Of a stretch of DNA of 52,613 nucleotides, positions 1 through 9,829 are shown piece by piece. This stretch comes from Anaerolineae bacterium (GTDB taxonomy: Bacteria; Chloroflexota; Anaerolineae; Anaerolineales; UBA11579), in assembly GCA_004297445.1 (NCBI GenBank), contig SCUK01000021.1, positions 1 to 52,613 of the forward strand, written 5' to 3'. Every line of letters begins with the position of its first letter. Position 1 is the first letter of the stretch. The notes beneath the pieces are model-generated. The model was not told where the DNA came from. It did not search any database and worked only from the letters and a program-made list of their open reading frames with translations. Made by a program: the position numbers and the translations under genes.

Positions 1-37
1 CTTTGGGCAGTTGTAATATGACAATGGACATGGAAAG

Positions 38-89
38 CCTCTTGTGGATTGTTTCGACAAACTAATCATACAAGAGGTCTTTCTTTTTC
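38..89 (+). terminator. Rho-independent terminator of an upstream gene outside the window
   Basis: CCTCTTGT at 38-45 pairs with ACAAGAGG at 70-77. Inside it, GATT/AATC and GTTT/AAAC extend the stem around a CGAC loop. The hairpin is followed by a T-rich run at 78-89. It reads as the end of a + strand transcript that begins before the window. Confidence 0.7.
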
Positions 90-171
90 TCAAAACCCAC
101 CGTTTATGGGACAGTCACAAGGCGTGCCGGGGTGCGGAAGTGCGGGAGTGCTGATTTTGGATTGAAGATTG

Positions 172-199
172 TTGATTTACCGCGCGAATTCTCTATAAT
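172..199 (+). promoter_or_regulatory. Promoter for a leaderless start at 206
   Basis: TTGATT at 172-177, a 16-base spacer and TATAAT at 194-199. Only six bases separate the -10 box from the ATG at 206, so transcription would begin at or next to the start codon. No Shine-Dalgarno sequence could fit. Confidence 0.55.
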
Positions 200-205
200 G
201 GAACC

Positions 206-412
206 ATGAGCGCGGGAAGTATTACGAGGAATTTACAGGTCTTGGAAAAAGGGGCGAAAGTCAGCGTCTACTCCCCCAATTTAGCAAGTTTCTTACAACC
301 GGAAAGTGTAGTGTCAACGCCGTTCAATCCGCAAGCGTTGATTCGTTACTCATATGTAAATTACAACCCAACCAACCTGATCGATCCTTCAGGTCATACA
401 CCCAGGTATTAA
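206..412 (+). pseudogene. Rhs/YD-repeat core tip fragment (68 aa)
   Basis: The 68-residue ORF ends in a segment matching the C-terminal edge of the RHS-repeat-associated core domain: FLQPESVV, NPQALIRYSYVNYNPTN and DPSGH. In full Rhs proteins this motif closes a shell domain of more than 1000 residues, and a variable toxin follows DPxGH. Here there is no YD-repeat body upstream and the stop comes six codons after DPSGH, so both the shell and the toxin are missing. The N-terminal 25 residues are unrelated to Rhs as far as I can see. A good -10 box lies six bases before the ATG, so the stub may still be transcribed. It is either decay debris of an Rhs locus or a displaced tip cassette. Confidence 0.6.
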
Positions 413-430
413 GATGTTGGCTCAAGACCT

Positions 431-1165
431 ATGATTTCGCTAAACCCTTGCCCTTTTACTCGCACACACGAAACAATATTGTTACTTTTGCTAACTGCTT
501 CTTGTGCGGGTTGCGCAGTGAATATCGACTACAGCAGAGATCTAACTGCGTCGGAAAAAGACGCAACTTTGACGCCTGCAACTTCAACATTGGAGGCTTT
601 TCTAGAACTTTCTACGAATCCAATGTATATGAGCGAGTGTAAGGAGTTCAGCGAATATGAAACCACCGTGCAAGTAGATTTTCTCACAATCCTTCCGGGT
701 ATTTCCACAACGGAACAAGTTCTTGAGATATTGGGTTTACCCGAGGAGCCACCGCTTTACGCTCAAGACGTTTGGGCCTACAGGGACCCAGGAGTGAACG
801 TAACTTTTGCAGTTGGGCCTGATAATGTAAAGAGGGTTGAGTCCATTGTCACATCTGGGGACCAGCATGGTCCGACTCTCGGGCAAATCATAGAAAGCTA
901 TGGTTGCCCAGATGCAATAATTGGTTTCAGATATGTGGTTCATGAACAGTCCGAAGACTACACAAACCTACGAATTATTTATCTGGAAGGCGGAGTTGAA
1001 TTTGAATTTTTGTACTCCTTGATCGATGTTCAGGAAGTGCCGTTTGGAATACGATATTTTGCTCCTGGACCGTTTGATGTCTACTTGGATAAGCATGTGG
1101 GATCTACAGACCTGAGTTTTGTAAGGCCTTTTGACTGGGACGAAGTAGTAAGAAGTGGACCGTAG
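431..1165 (+). CDS. Putative lipoprotein with BamE/SmpA-like repeats
   Basis: The 244-residue protein starts with a hydrophobic signal-like segment at about residues 15-30 (LLLLLTASCAGC) that ends in cysteines. This suggests an exported lipoprotein, although the lipobox is not canonical. Two stretches resemble BamE/SmpA-type repeats: LPGISTTEQVLEILGLP near residue 80 and GPTLGQIIESYGCPDAI near residue 138, each followed by a beta-rich segment. That resemblance is my reading of pattern only. The gene is clearly AT-richer than gyrA downstream and lies 18 bases after the Rhs stub in the same direction. It may be cargo of the same mobile region, for instance an immunity-type partner, but nothing proves that. 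There is no clear Shine-Dalgarno sequence before 431. Confidence 0.55.
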   Translation: MISLNPCPFTRTHETILLLLLTASCAGCAVNIDYSRDLTASEKDATLTPATSTLEAFLELSTNPMYMSECKEFSEYETTVQVDFLTILPGISTTEQVLEILGLPEEPPLYAQDVWAYRDPGVNVTFAVGPDNVKRVESIVTSGDQHGPTLGQIIESYGCPDAIIGFRYVVHEQSEDYTNLRIIYLEGGVEFEFLYSLIDVQEVPFGIRYFAPGPFDVYLDKHVGSTDLSFVRPFDWDEVVRSGP

Positions 1166-1280
1166 ACAATTGAGTTTTCATGGCGATTTGCTTTGTAACA
1201 GACTCACGCCCGCATCTTGTATCTTGAACAACTCACGCGATAATCGCCAAGTCGGGGAGTCTGGTCAGTCTATACCCCTT

Positions 1281-1366
1281 GCTTCATCCGTGTTCATCCG
1301 TGTGCAGAAAGTCTACGACTTTCTGCCTTAGGTCGGACTTCGTCCGACCGGCTGTATCTGTGGTCA
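1281..1366. repeat. Dispersed intergenic repeat interrupted by two perfect hairpins
   Basis: The direct repeat TTCATCCGTG/TTCATCCGTG starts at 1283 and is followed by two tandem hairpins: GCAGAAAGTC/GACTTTCTGC (1304-1313 with 1317-1326, loop TAC) and GGTCGGA/TCCGACC (1331-1337 with 1343-1349, loop CTTCG). After them comes ATCTGTGGTC. The ATCCGTGTTCATCCGTG...ATCTGTGGTC phrase is a common dispersed bacterial intergenic motif, so the hairpin pair looks like an insertion into it. No gene is seen between 1166 and 1660. Confidence 0.5.
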
Positions 1367-1399
1367 ATTCTTTTCTCTTTCATCTTTTCCCATTACGTA

Positions 1400-1502
1400 T
1401 GGGCAACCGGCATGGATTATTGGGACAAAGAATCGAAGAAATGGGACATGTTTCCCCACTATTGGGACAAAATTCCCGGGAGGGGGGGTAGGGTTTGTCC
1501 CA
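1400..1502. promoter_or_regulatory. Phased TGGGACA heptamer array upstream of gyrA
   Basis: TGGGACA occurs at 1421, 1442 and 1463, exactly 21 bases apart (two helical turns). A degenerate copy, TGGGCAA, lies a further 21 bases upstream at 1400, and an inverted copy, TGTCCCA, is at 1496-1502. The bases between the heptamers differ, so this is not a simple tandem duplication. The array ends about 70 bases before the gyrA -10 box and could be an operator for a protein that binds one face of the helix. Confidence 0.45.
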
Positions 1503-1574
1503 TTATCCGGCCTCCCAACCTCAATTCCAGCATTAAAAGGAAAAGCCACCCTCTCACGAACACGCCCGGCGCGG

Positions 1575-1580
1575 TATAAT
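1575..1580 (+). promoter_or_regulatory. -10 box for gyrA
   Basis: TATAAT, followed by GG, lies 80 bases before the gyrA ATG. No good -35 hexamer stands at the usual distance, so an activator or an upstream element may help. Confidence 0.5.
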
Positions 1581-1660
1581 GGACGGGTGCGAGCCGTGCA
1601 GACCCCGGCCCGCACCCACTTTGTTTGGCCCAAATTAGCGTTTCGGAAGGTACGTCGCCC

Positions 1661-4186
1661 ATGGATATCGGTCAGGTCGAGCGAGTAGACATCAACGAAG
1701 AAATGCGCTCGGCGTATCTGGATTACGCCATGAGCACCATCGTGGCGCGCGCCTTGCCGGATGCCCGCGACGGCCTCAAACCCGTGCACCGCCGCATCCT
1801 GTTCGCCATGCACGAAATGGGCATCCGCCCGAACTCCTCCCACAAGAAATCCGCCCGCATCGTCGGCGAAGTGCTCGGCAAGTACCACCCCCACGGCGAC
1901 AGCGCCGTCTACGAAAGCATGGCGCGCATGGCGCAGGAATTCTCGCTGCGCTACATGCTGGTGGACGGCCAGGGCAACTTCGGCTCCATCGGCGGCGACC
2001 CGCCGGCTGCCATGCGCTACACCGAAGCCCGCATGTCCCACCTCGCCGCCGAAATGCTGGTGGACATCGGCAAAGACACCGTAGACTTCACCGACAACTT
2101 CGACGGCTCGCTGCAGGAACCGGTCGTCCTGCCCTCACGCCTGCCCAACCTGCTGCTCAACGGCTCGTACGGCATCGCCGTGGGCATGGCCTCCAACGTC
2201 CCGCCCCACAACCTGCGCGAACTGGCCGGGGCCATCAACTACATGATCGACCACTACGACAAGCCGGACGACGTGGCGGTGGAAGACCTGATGCAGTTCG
2301 TCAAAGGGCCGGATTTCCCCACCGGCGGCCTCATCGTGGGCGATGAAGGCATCCGCCAGGTGTATTCCAGCGGGCGCGGCAAACTCACCGTGCGCGGCCG
2401 CGCCGCCATTGAAGAAGAAAAATCCGGGCGATTCCGCATCGTCATTACCGAAATCCCCTACCAGCTCAACCAGACCACGCTCATCGAGCGCATCGCCGAA
2501 CTGGCGCGCGACGGCCGGCTGGAAGGCATCTCCGACCTGCGCGATGAAAGCGACCGCAACGGCCTCACCATCGTGCTGGAACTCAAGAAGGGCGCCTCGC
2601 CGCGCACCGTGCTCAACCGGCTGTACAAATACACCCCCCTGCAGGGCACCTTCGGCGCCCAATTGCTGGCGCTGGTCAAAGGCGAACCACGCACCCTCAC
2701 CCTCAAACAATGCCTGATGGTGTTCATCGAACACCGCCAGGAAGTCATCACCCGCCGCTCGCAATACGACCTTGAGAAAGCCCGCGCCCGCATCCACATT
2801 TTGGACGGCCTGCTCATCGCCCTCGCCAAGATTGAAGATGTTATCAAGACCATCCGCGAAAGCAAGGATGTGGACACCGCCCGCGAGCGGCTCATGACCC
2901 GCTTCAAGCTCAGCGAAATTCAGGCCCAGGCCATCCTGGACATGCAGTTGCGCCGCCTCGCCGCGCTGGAACGCCAGAAGATTGAGGACGAGCACAAGGA
3001 AGTGATGCAGCAAATCGCCTTCCTCGAAGACCTGCTCGCCCACCCGAAGAAAATCCTGGCCGTCGTCAAGACCGACATGACCGAAGTCGCCGAGCAATTC
3101 GGCGACGAGCGCCGCACCGGCATCGACATGGAAGGCACCGGCTCCTTCAACGAAGAAGACTTGGTGAAGGACGAAGCCGTGCTCATCAGCATCACCGAGC
3201 GCGGCTACGTCAAGCGCGTGGCGGCCAAAGCCTACCGCCAGCAGGCACGCGGCGGCAAGGGCGTCATCGGGCATGACATGAAAGAAGAAGACGAAGTCGT
3301 CATCCTCCTGCCCGCCGGCACCAAGGACACCATCTTGTTCTTCTCCGACCGCGGCAAGGTGTACTCCGAGAAAGCCTACCGCCTGCCGGAAGCCGCCCGC
3401 ACCGCCAAGGGCAGCCCGATGATCAACGTGCTGGGCATCGGGCCCAACGAAACCATCACCGCCGCCGTGCGCGTGCGGGACTTCAAGGCCGCAGACTACT
3501 GCATCATGGCCACGCGTTGCGGGCGCATCAAGCGCGTCACGCTGGACCAGTTCGAGTCCGTGCGCCAGTCCGGGCTCATCGCCATCGGCCTGGATGACGA
3601 AGACAGCCTGAACTGGGTGCGCCTGACCACCGGCAAAGACGACATCCTGCTCATCACCCAGGGCGGGCAGGCGCTGCGCATCTCCGAGAGCAAAGTGCGC
3701 GCCATGGGCCGCCAGGCGGCCGGCGTCACCGGCATCAAAGTCAAACCCGGTGACCAGCTCGCCAGCATGGAAGTGGTGGAACCGGGCGGCGACCTGCTGG
3801 TGGTCACCACCGGCGGCTACGGCAAGCGCACTCCGCTCACCGAATACGCCATCAAGGGCCGCGCCACCATGGGCGTCAGAACCATTGACGACAAGGCGCT
3901 GGACGAAATTGGGCGCATTGCCGCCGCCCGCGTGGTGCAAAAGGGAGACGACCTGACCATCATGTCCTCCGGCGGCGTCATCATCCGCACCGCCGTAGCC
4001 AAGATTAAGACTGCCGGGCGCGCCACCCGCGGCGTGCGGCTGATGAACCTGGGCGAAGGCGATACAGTGGCCTCGCTGGCACGCATCGCCGCCTCCGACC
4101 TGCTGCTGGCCGAAAAAGACGAGCAGAACGGCAAGGCCGAACCCGGCCCGGCGGAACCCGGCCCCACCGAAGACCCTGCCGCTTGA
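1661..4186 (+). CDS. gyrA: DNA gyrase subunit A
   Basis: GyrA is the breakage-reunion subunit of gyrase, which introduces negative supercoils in an A2B2 complex with GyrB. The 841-residue protein carries the winged-helix core with the quinolone-resistance region ([12 protein letters not shown], with Ser and Glu at the two positions usually mutated). The catalytic tyrosine is in [12 protein letters not shown]-terminal beta-pinwheel starts at the GyrA box QARGGKG, and this box separates gyrase from topoisomerase IV. The C-terminus is rich in Pro, Glu and Gly. I chose the ATG at 1661 because GGAAGG lies ten bases upstream and the protein then begins at the conserved region; a TTG at 1625 would add 12 residues. 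gyrB is not adjacent. Confidence 0.96.
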   Translation: MDIGQVERVDINEEMRSAYLDYAMSTIVARALPDARDGLKPVHRRILFAMHEMGIRPNSSHKKSARIVGEVLGKYHPHGDSAVYESMARMAQEFSLRYMLVDGQGNFGSIGGDPPAAMRYTEARMSHLAAEMLVDIGKDTVDFTDNFDGSLQEPVVLPSRLPNLLLNGSYGIAVGMASNVPPHNLRELAGAINYMIDHYDKPDDVAVEDLMQFVKGPDFPTGGLIVGDEGIRQVYSSGRGKLTVRGRAAIEEEKSGRFRIVITEIPYQLNQTTLIERIAELARDGRLEGISDLRDESDRNGLTIVLELKKGASPRTVLNRLYKYTPLQGTFGAQLLALVKGEPRTLTLKQCLMVFIEHRQEVITRRSQYDLEKARARIHILDGLLIALAKIEDVIKTIRESKDVDTARERLMTRFKLSEIQAQAILDMQLRRLAALERQKIEDEHKEVMQQIAFLEDLLAHPKKILAVVKTDMTEVAEQFGDERRTGIDMEGTGSFNEEDLVKDEAVLISITERGYVKRVAAKAYRQQARGGKGVIGHDMKEEDEVVILLPAGTKDTILFFSDRGKVYSEKAYRLPEAARTAKGSPMINVLGIGPNETITAAVRVRDFKAADYCIMATRCGRIKRVTLDQFESVRQSGLIAIGLDDEDSLNWVRLTTGKDDILLITQGGQALRISESKVRAMGRQAAGVTGIKVKPGDQLASMEVVEPGGDLLVVTTGGYGKRTPLTEYAIKGRATMGVRTIDDKALDEIGRIAAARVVQKGDDLTIMSSGGVIIRTAVAKIKTAGRATRGVRLMNLGEGDTVASLARIAASDLLLAEKDEQNGKAEPGPAEPGPTEDPAA

Positions 4187-4223
4187 CGCGCCTACCTGTC
4201 TGACAATACTGATAAGTAATATC

Positions 4224-4253
4224 TTGTCGCTCGGCCTAGTTCCCATATACAAT
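4224..4253 (+). promoter_or_regulatory. Probable promoter of the diguanylate cyclase gene
   Basis: TTGTCG at 4224-4229, an 18-base spacer and TACAAT at 4248-4253. The predicted leader is about 30 bases. An AAGGAG at 4262 lies too far (23 bases) from the ATG to act as its Shine-Dalgarno site. Confidence 0.4.
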
Positions 4254-4290
4254 GAACGCATAAGGAGATGGCTCCCGGCCCCTTTGGCTT

Positions 4291-5463
4291 ATGTTCGCAT
4301 TTGACCTGCGCACCATCTACCTGATTACCAGCCTGGCGTTCTTCGCCATCTCCGGGGGACTGGTGGTGACCACGTTGAGCACGCCGCGCGCCCTGAAAGG
4401 CGGCCGGACCCTGGCCGTTTCTTACGTCTTTTCCGGTCTGGGCTACGCGCTCATTGTGGTGCGCGGTCTCGTCTCCGCGGTCATCGGAATCGTCGTATCC
4501 AACCTGCTATTAACGCTGAGCGTCGTGCTGTTGTACCGCGCCCTGTGCCGGCTGCTCAGTCTGAAACCGGACTACCGGCTTTCCCTGGGCGCGATAGGCG
4601 TCGTGCTGGCCGCGGCCGTCGCCTACGGGCTTTATGATTCCCAGTACGACCTGCGCGTGGCGTGGATGTCGCTGGCGCTGGGCGTTCAAATTCTGCAGGT
4701 GGCCTGGACACTCATCTACCGCGACCCGTTCCGGCGGGTGAGCAGCCAGTCATTTACCGGCGTTGTATTTACCGTCTATGGGCTGATGCTGCTGGGCCGC
4801 GCCGTCTTCGGTTTCGCCCACCTGCTGCCGGAAAGCAGCCTGCTCCAGCCCTCCCCGCATACATTTACGCTTACCGCCCTGACGTTGATTGGCAACCTGA
4901 TGCTGCCCTTCTCCTTCCTGCTCATCTCCAACGAATCGCACTTCTATAAGTTGCAGAAACTGGCGGACACCGACACCCTGACCGGACTGATTAATCGCGG
5001 CGTGCTGCTCGAATGCCTGCGAGAGGAAATTCTCAAGGCGAAAAAGCTCGCCAGGCCGTTTTCGTTGTGCGTGGTGGATGTGGACCAGTTCAAAGAAGTG
5101 AACGACCAGTTCGGCCACCCGGCCGGCGATGAAGTGCTGGCGCTGGTGGCCGGCCGTCTGCAGGCGCTGGTGCGCCAGTCCGACAGCGCCGGGCGCTACG
5201 GCGGCGATGAATTCCTGCTGTTATTGCCGCACTCTACCCAGGAACAGGCCTATGGCCTCGCCGACCGCCTGCGGGAGCACTTTGGCCGGGAGCCGTTCCG
5301 CGTCGGTGGACGCAGCCACTCGCTCACGCTGAGCATCGGCGTCGCCACCCTGCACGAAGGCGACACGATGGATATGCTGCTCAACCGCGCCGACCAGGCG
5401 ATGTACAAAGCCAAGCGCACCCGCGACCAGGTAGTGGCGCAACCTGCCGAAATCCTGAATTGA
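4291..5463 (+). CDS. Membrane-bound GGDEF diguanylate cyclase
   Basis: The enzyme makes the second messenger cyclic di-GMP from two GTP. The 390-residue protein has about seven hydrophobic helices in residues 5-215, which form an uncharacterised membrane sensor module, and then a GGDEF domain at about 225-380. The active-site loop RYGGDEF is intact. An RxxD motif (RQSD) stands exactly five residues before it, which is the inhibitory I-site, so product feedback is expected. Catalysis should be cytoplasmic. A HD-GYP phosphodiesterase candidate lies at 26920-28746. The gene stands alone between gyrA and a convergent small gene. The start is the only reasonable ATG but lacks a well-placed ribosome binding site. 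Confidence 0.88.
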   Translation: MFAFDLRTIYLITSLAFFAISGGLVVTTLSTPRALKGGRTLAVSYVFSGLGYALIVVRGLVSAVIGIVVSNLLLTLSVVLLYRALCRLLSLKPDYRLSLGAIGVVLAAAVAYGLYDSQYDLRVAWMSLALGVQILQVAWTLIYRDPFRRVSSQSFTGVVFTVYGLMLLGRAVFGFAHLLPESSLLQPSPHTFTLTALTLIGNLMLPFSFLLISNESHFYKLQKLADTDTLTGLINRGVLLECLREEILKAKKLARPFSLCVVDVDQFKEVNDQFGHPAGDEVLALVAGRLQALVRQSDSAGRYGGDEFLLLLPHSTQEQAYGLADRLREHFGREPFRVGGRSHSLTLSIGVATLHEGDTMDMLLNRADQAMYKAKRTRDQVVAQPAEILN

Positions 5464-5465
5464 AA

Positions 5466-5487
5466 AGCGCCCGGCATGCCGGGCGCT
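5466..5487. terminator. Bidirectional terminator hairpin between convergent genes
   Basis: A perfect palindrome, AGCGCCCGGC/GCCGGGCGCT around a short centre, lies between the GGDEF gene and the convergent small membrane gene. An AAAA run precedes it, which gives U residues on the minus-strand transcript. The + side lacks a strong T-run. Confidence 0.65.
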
Positions 5488-5509
5488 CATGTGTTAAGGG
5501 GAATCAAAC

Positions 5510-5764
5510 CTAGAAACTGATCTTGCCCGCCACCAGCAGAAAACCGGTGCTCAACATACACACCACGCCGAAGAATAACATGGAAATCACCATGCGTTGG
5601 ATGCCGGTCAGGCCAAACAGGCGTTTGCCTCCGCCGGAGCGGCGGCGGGAGGGCCGGGCGACAGGCTGGGCCTCCGCCTCGGAATCATCAAAGAACGCCG
5701 GCGAACTGTTTTCATTGAGTTCAGATTCGAGGTCATCCAGGAAACTTGAGGAATCATCCAACAT
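5510..5764 (-). CDS. Small single-pass membrane protein
   Basis: The 84-residue protein has an acidic, Ser-rich N-terminus (MLDDSSSFLDDLESELNE), a basic middle (RPSRRRSGGGKR) and one C-terminal membrane helix of about 24 residues ending in VAGKISF. This suits a tail-anchored protein with its N-terminus in the cytoplasm. I chose the ATG at 5764 because AAGGAG lies seven bases before it; the ATG at 5770 is only one base from that site. I recognise no family. It may share a transcript with birA, which lies 42 bases upstream on the same strand. Confidence 0.65.
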   Translation of the reverse strand: MLDDSSSFLDDLESELNENSSPAFFDDSEAEAQPVARPSRRRSGGGKRLFGLTGIQRMVISMLFFGVVCMLSTGFLLVAGKISF

Positions 5765-5806
5765 GGTCATGCTCCTTAAACAGGTCCAATTTCAGTTTAG
5801 CCGATT

Positions 5807-6595
5807 TCACTTCCCTGTCAACTTGGGACGCAAGCGGATTTCACCGGCCGGCACCTGCCGCACTGCCCTGGCGTCATCCTCCAGCCGCAACTGCCCGTCT
5901 GGCGCAAGGCCCAGCAGGCGGCCATGCAGTTCTTCGGCGCCGGAAACCAGCGCTACGGCCTGGCCACGGTAAGCCAGCCGTTCTTCCCAGGCGGCCACAA
6001 ACGCGGGCTGGCCCAGGCGCGGCCGCCAGCGCAACAGGCTTTCGAGGATGCCGCGCAGTAGCATGGGGCGGTCACAGGGCTGGCCGGTTTCAGCCTCCAC
6101 GCAGGTGGCGGGCAACGCCAGCGCCTCAGGCGGCGGCACTGAGGACGGCGCAACATTCATGCCAATGCCCAGGATAATGGCCTGGAGTTCTGCTCCGGCC
6201 CAGTGGGCTTCAGCCAGCACGCCACACACCTTGCGCCCGCCCAGGAGGACGTCATTCGGCCACTTGATTTCCGGCTGGAGGCCGAAGAGCGTTTCCAGAG
6301 CTTCGGCGGCGGCCACCGCCCCCAGCCCGGTCACCAGCCCGGGTTCCGCCTGCGGGAGCGCGGCCGGGTCCAGCAGCAGGCTGAACGCCAGCGCCGAGCC
6401 GCGCGGCGTGAGCCAGCGGCGGCCGGCGCGGCCGCGGCCTTTGGTCTGCTCATCGGCCAGAATCAGGCTGAAATCGGGTGCGACCTGCCCGGCCCACTCG
6501 GCCGCCAGATCGTTGGTCGAGCCGATGGTTTCAAGCAAGGCGGTGCGGCCAATGGGGAGTCCCTCCAACGCGGCGCGAAAAGCAAGTTCATCCAT
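5807..6595 (-). CDS. birA: Biotin--[acetyl-CoA-carboxylase] ligase
   Basis: The enzyme activates biotin to biotinyl-AMP and transfers it to the lysine of biotin carboxyl carrier protein. The 262-residue protein shows the BPL catalytic domain: STNDLA near residue 26, the biotinoyl-AMP loop GRGRAGRRW near residue 73, the KWPNDV motif and GVLAE. A small C-terminal SH3-like domain follows (LHGRLLGLAPDGQLRL). There is no N-terminal helix-turn-helix, so this is a monofunctional ligase that does not repress biotin genes as E. coli BirA does. TACAAT stands six bases before the ATG, so the mRNA is probably leaderless. Confidence 0.93.
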   Translation of the reverse strand: MDELAFRAALEGLPIGRTALLETIGSTNDLAAEWAGQVAPDFSLILADEQTKGRGRAGRRWLTPRGSALAFSLLLDPAALPQAEPGLVTGLGAVAAAEALETLFGLQPEIKWPNDVLLGGRKVCGVLAEAHWAGAELQAIILGIGMNVAPSSVPPPEALALPATCVEAETGQPCDRPMLLRGILESLLRWRPRLGQPAFVAAWEERLAYRGQAVALVSGAEELHGRLLGLAPDGQLRLEDDARAVRQVPAGEIRLRPKLTGK

Positions 6596-6601
6596 GCCGC
6601 G

Positions 6602-6607
6602 ATTGTA
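6602..6607 (-). promoter_or_regulatory. -10 box for leaderless birA
   Basis: On the minus strand TACAAT is followed by six bases and then the birA ATG. No Shine-Dalgarno sequence is present. A -35 element is not obvious. Confidence 0.45.
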
Positions 6608-6665
6608 GCATCCGGCGGGTGAACCCGCGGCGCCGGAAAAGCAGGGTCGAGCAAAGAAACTATTG

Positions 6666-6695
6666 TTGACAGTCCGACCAGCGGCATGATATACT
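6666..6695 (+). promoter_or_regulatory. Strong promoter of rpsB-tsf
   Basis: A consensus TTGACA at 6666-6671, an 18-base spacer and TATACT at 6690-6695. It drives the ribosomal operon with a leader of about 120 bases. Confidence 0.8.
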
Positions 6696-6752
6696 CCGTC
6701 GGCTCGGTTGCCAGCCGGGCAAATTCACACGCTTTCAGACGGGTCTGCGCGT

Positions 6753-6769
6753 GCCGCACACAGTGCGGC
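6753..6769 (+). other. Hairpin in the rpsB leader
   Basis: GCCGCAC and GTGCGGC pair perfectly around ACA in the rpsB 5' leader. Many rpsB leaders carry an S2-responsive autoregulatory structure. Whether this one does is inference. Confidence 0.35.
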
Positions 6770-6821
6770 GGCAGGGCCGGGAGAAGAAAGCGGACGCTAA
6801 AACGCAAAGGAGCAAGACCCC

Positions 6822-7781
6822 ATGGCAAAGATCAGTATGAAGGCGCTGCTGGAAAGCGGCGTCCACTTCGGGCACCGCACCCATCGCTGGAACCCGTACA
6901 TGAAGCCGTACATCTTCACGGAGCGCAACGGCATTCACATCATCGACCTGCAACAGACCGTTGGCTCGTTGGAAGGGGCCTACAACCAGGTACGCGACGC
7001 CGTCTCCAAAGGTGGCACAGTGCTGTTCGTGGGCACCAAGCGCCAGGCCACCGAAACCATCGAGATGGAAGCGCAGCGCTGCGGCATGCCCTACGTCACC
7101 GTGCGCTGGCTGGGCGGCATGCTCACCAACTGGACCACGATGCGCGCCCGTGTGCTGGAACTGGAAAAGCTGGAACGCGCCAAGGAAAAGGGCGATTTTG
7201 AGCGCCTGACCAAAAAGGAAGGTCTGCTGCTCACCCGCAAGATTGAACGCCTGGAATCGCGCTTCGGCGGTATCCGCAAACTGCACCGCCTGCCGGACAT
7301 GCTGTTCATCGTAGATGTGCGCCGCGAAGAGACCGCAGTCAAGGAAGCCAACACCCTGAACATCCCGATTGTGGCGCTGGTGGACACCAACTGCGACCCG
7401 CGCGACATTGATTTCGTCATCCCGTCCAACGATGACGCCATCCGCGCCATCAAGCTGATGGTCGGCTACATTGCCGATGCGGCGCTGGAAGGCCGCTCGA
7501 TGCGCAAGGACGAGGAAGAAGACACCCTGATGCCGGCCAGCGCTCCTGAACCAACGGTGATCGAAGATGAAATGAGCGATGCCGACCTGCTGGGCGCCGC
7601 CACGCTGGCGAAGATGGAAGCCGCCGCCGAAAGCGAACTAGTGGATGAATTGGAAGAATCCGCCGACGCCGACGTGACGATGGTGGCCCCGGATGCGGCG
7701 ATTGAGGCCGAAGACGAAGAAGATGTCATCGAAGAAGAAGACGATGACAGCGAAACCGTAACCGAAGACGAAGCAAAGTAA
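6822..7781 (+). CDS. rpsB: 30S ribosomal protein S2 with acidic tail
   Basis: S2 is a small-subunit protein needed to bind S1 and mRNA. Residues 1-230 are a complete S2: [18 protein letters not shown] at the N-terminus, [19 protein letters not shown], and [15 protein letters not shown]. The remaining 85-90 residues are a low-complexity tail very rich in Glu and Asp (for example [15 protein letters not shown]), which makes the protein 319 residues against about 230-260 usually. Such tails are not part of the S2 fold. AAGGAG lies about eight bases before the ATG. tsf follows after 13 bases, the usual gene order. Confidence 0.96.
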   Translation: MAKISMKALLESGVHFGHRTHRWNPYMKPYIFTERNGIHIIDLQQTVGSLEGAYNQVRDAVSKGGTVLFVGTKRQATETIEMEAQRCGMPYVTVRWLGGMLTNWTTMRARVLELEKLERAKEKGDFERLTKKEGLLLTRKIERLESRFGGIRKLHRLPDMLFIVDVRREETAVKEANTLNIPIVALVDTNCDPRDIDFVIPSNDDAIRAIKLMVGYIADAALEGRSMRKDEEEDTLMPASAPEPTVIEDEMSDADLLGAATLAKMEAAAESELVDELEESADADVTMVAPDAAIEAEDEEDVIEEEDDDSETVTEDEAK

Positions 7782-7794
7782 AAGGCAACGAACG

Positions 7795-9224
<1,430 letters not shown>

Positions 9225-9229
9225 CCAGC

Positions 9230-9829
9230 ATGAAGACCTTTCTGCGTTCATTCTGGCCGCCCTTACTCTTGAGTAGTGCAGCGCTGCTGCTGGCCGTGCT
9301 GGCTCCCGAAGAAAAGACCCTTGGCGACGGTATCCGGGTGGTGTATGTGCATGTGGCCCTCACTTGGACGGGCATGCTGTTGCTCGGCGGCACGGCGTTG
9401 CTGGGGCTAGCGGTAGTTGCCGTGCCACGGCCGGCATGGGCGGCCTTCCAGCGGCGGTTGTATGGCGTGGCGCTGGCCTTCTTTGCCCTGGGTTACGGGA
9501 TGAGCATGCTGGCTTCACTGGTCAACTGGGGCGGTGTACCGATTCGTGAGCCGCGTTTCATCACCAGTATGAATGTCCTGGTTATCGGCGTCATCGCCTG
9601 GTTCCTGGCAGACCTGTTTGAAAACCCGCGGCTGGCCGGGTTGCTGCGGGCAGCGCCGGTATTATTTCTCGTCTGGTCGGTTCAGACCAGCACAGTGGTG
9701 CTGCACCCGGCAAGCGCGGTGAACACTGCCCCGCCTGGTATCCGCTACACGTTTCTGGGCATGTTTGCCATCATGCTGGCGCTGGCGGCCTGGGGACTGT
9801 GGCCGGGCGCGAGACGAGCCGAATCGTAG
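9230..9829 (+). CDS. CcmC-like polytopic membrane protein without the WWD motif
   Basis: The 199-residue protein has about six membrane helices. Its first half resembles CcmC/HelC, the heme-handling subunit of cytochrome c maturation: VVYVHVALTWTGMLLLGG corresponds to the FYFHVPSAW region. The segment NWGGVPIREPRFITS sits where CcmC has the tryptophan-rich WGTWWVWDARLTS heme-binding loop, but the WWD tryptophans are absent. The His in STVVLHP may match the second axial His. So this is a distant CcmC relative that probably does not present heme in the usual way. No other ccm genes are in the window. It sits between pyrH and frr, five bases after pyrH, and may be translated from that transcript. 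A generic six-helix protein is the alternative. Confidence 0.55.
   Translation: MKTFLRSFWPPLLLSSAALLLAVLAPEEKTLGDGIRVVYVHVALTWTGMLLLGGTALLGLAVVAVPRPAWAAFQRRLYGVALAFFALGYGMSMLASLVNWGGVPIREPRFITSMNVLVIGVIAWFLADLFENPRLAGLLRAAPVLFLVWSVQTSTVVLHPASAVNTAPPGIRYTFLGMFAIMLALAAWGLWPGARRAES

Noticed and set aside
1260..1350. CRISPR-like array from repeated short motifs
   Set aside because: There are only two direct copies of a 10-base motif with no spacer structure; the hairpins fit a dispersed palindromic element. No CRISPR array is seen in the window.
1625..1660. TTG start giving a longer GyrA
   Set aside because: The ATG at 1661 has GGAAGG upstream and begins at the conserved N-terminus.
2135..4261. 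Long open frame of 708 codons on the minus strand across gyrA
   Set aside because: It is antisense to gyrA, its His/Gly/Asp-rich composition is an artefact of GC-rich third positions, and it shows no domain motif.
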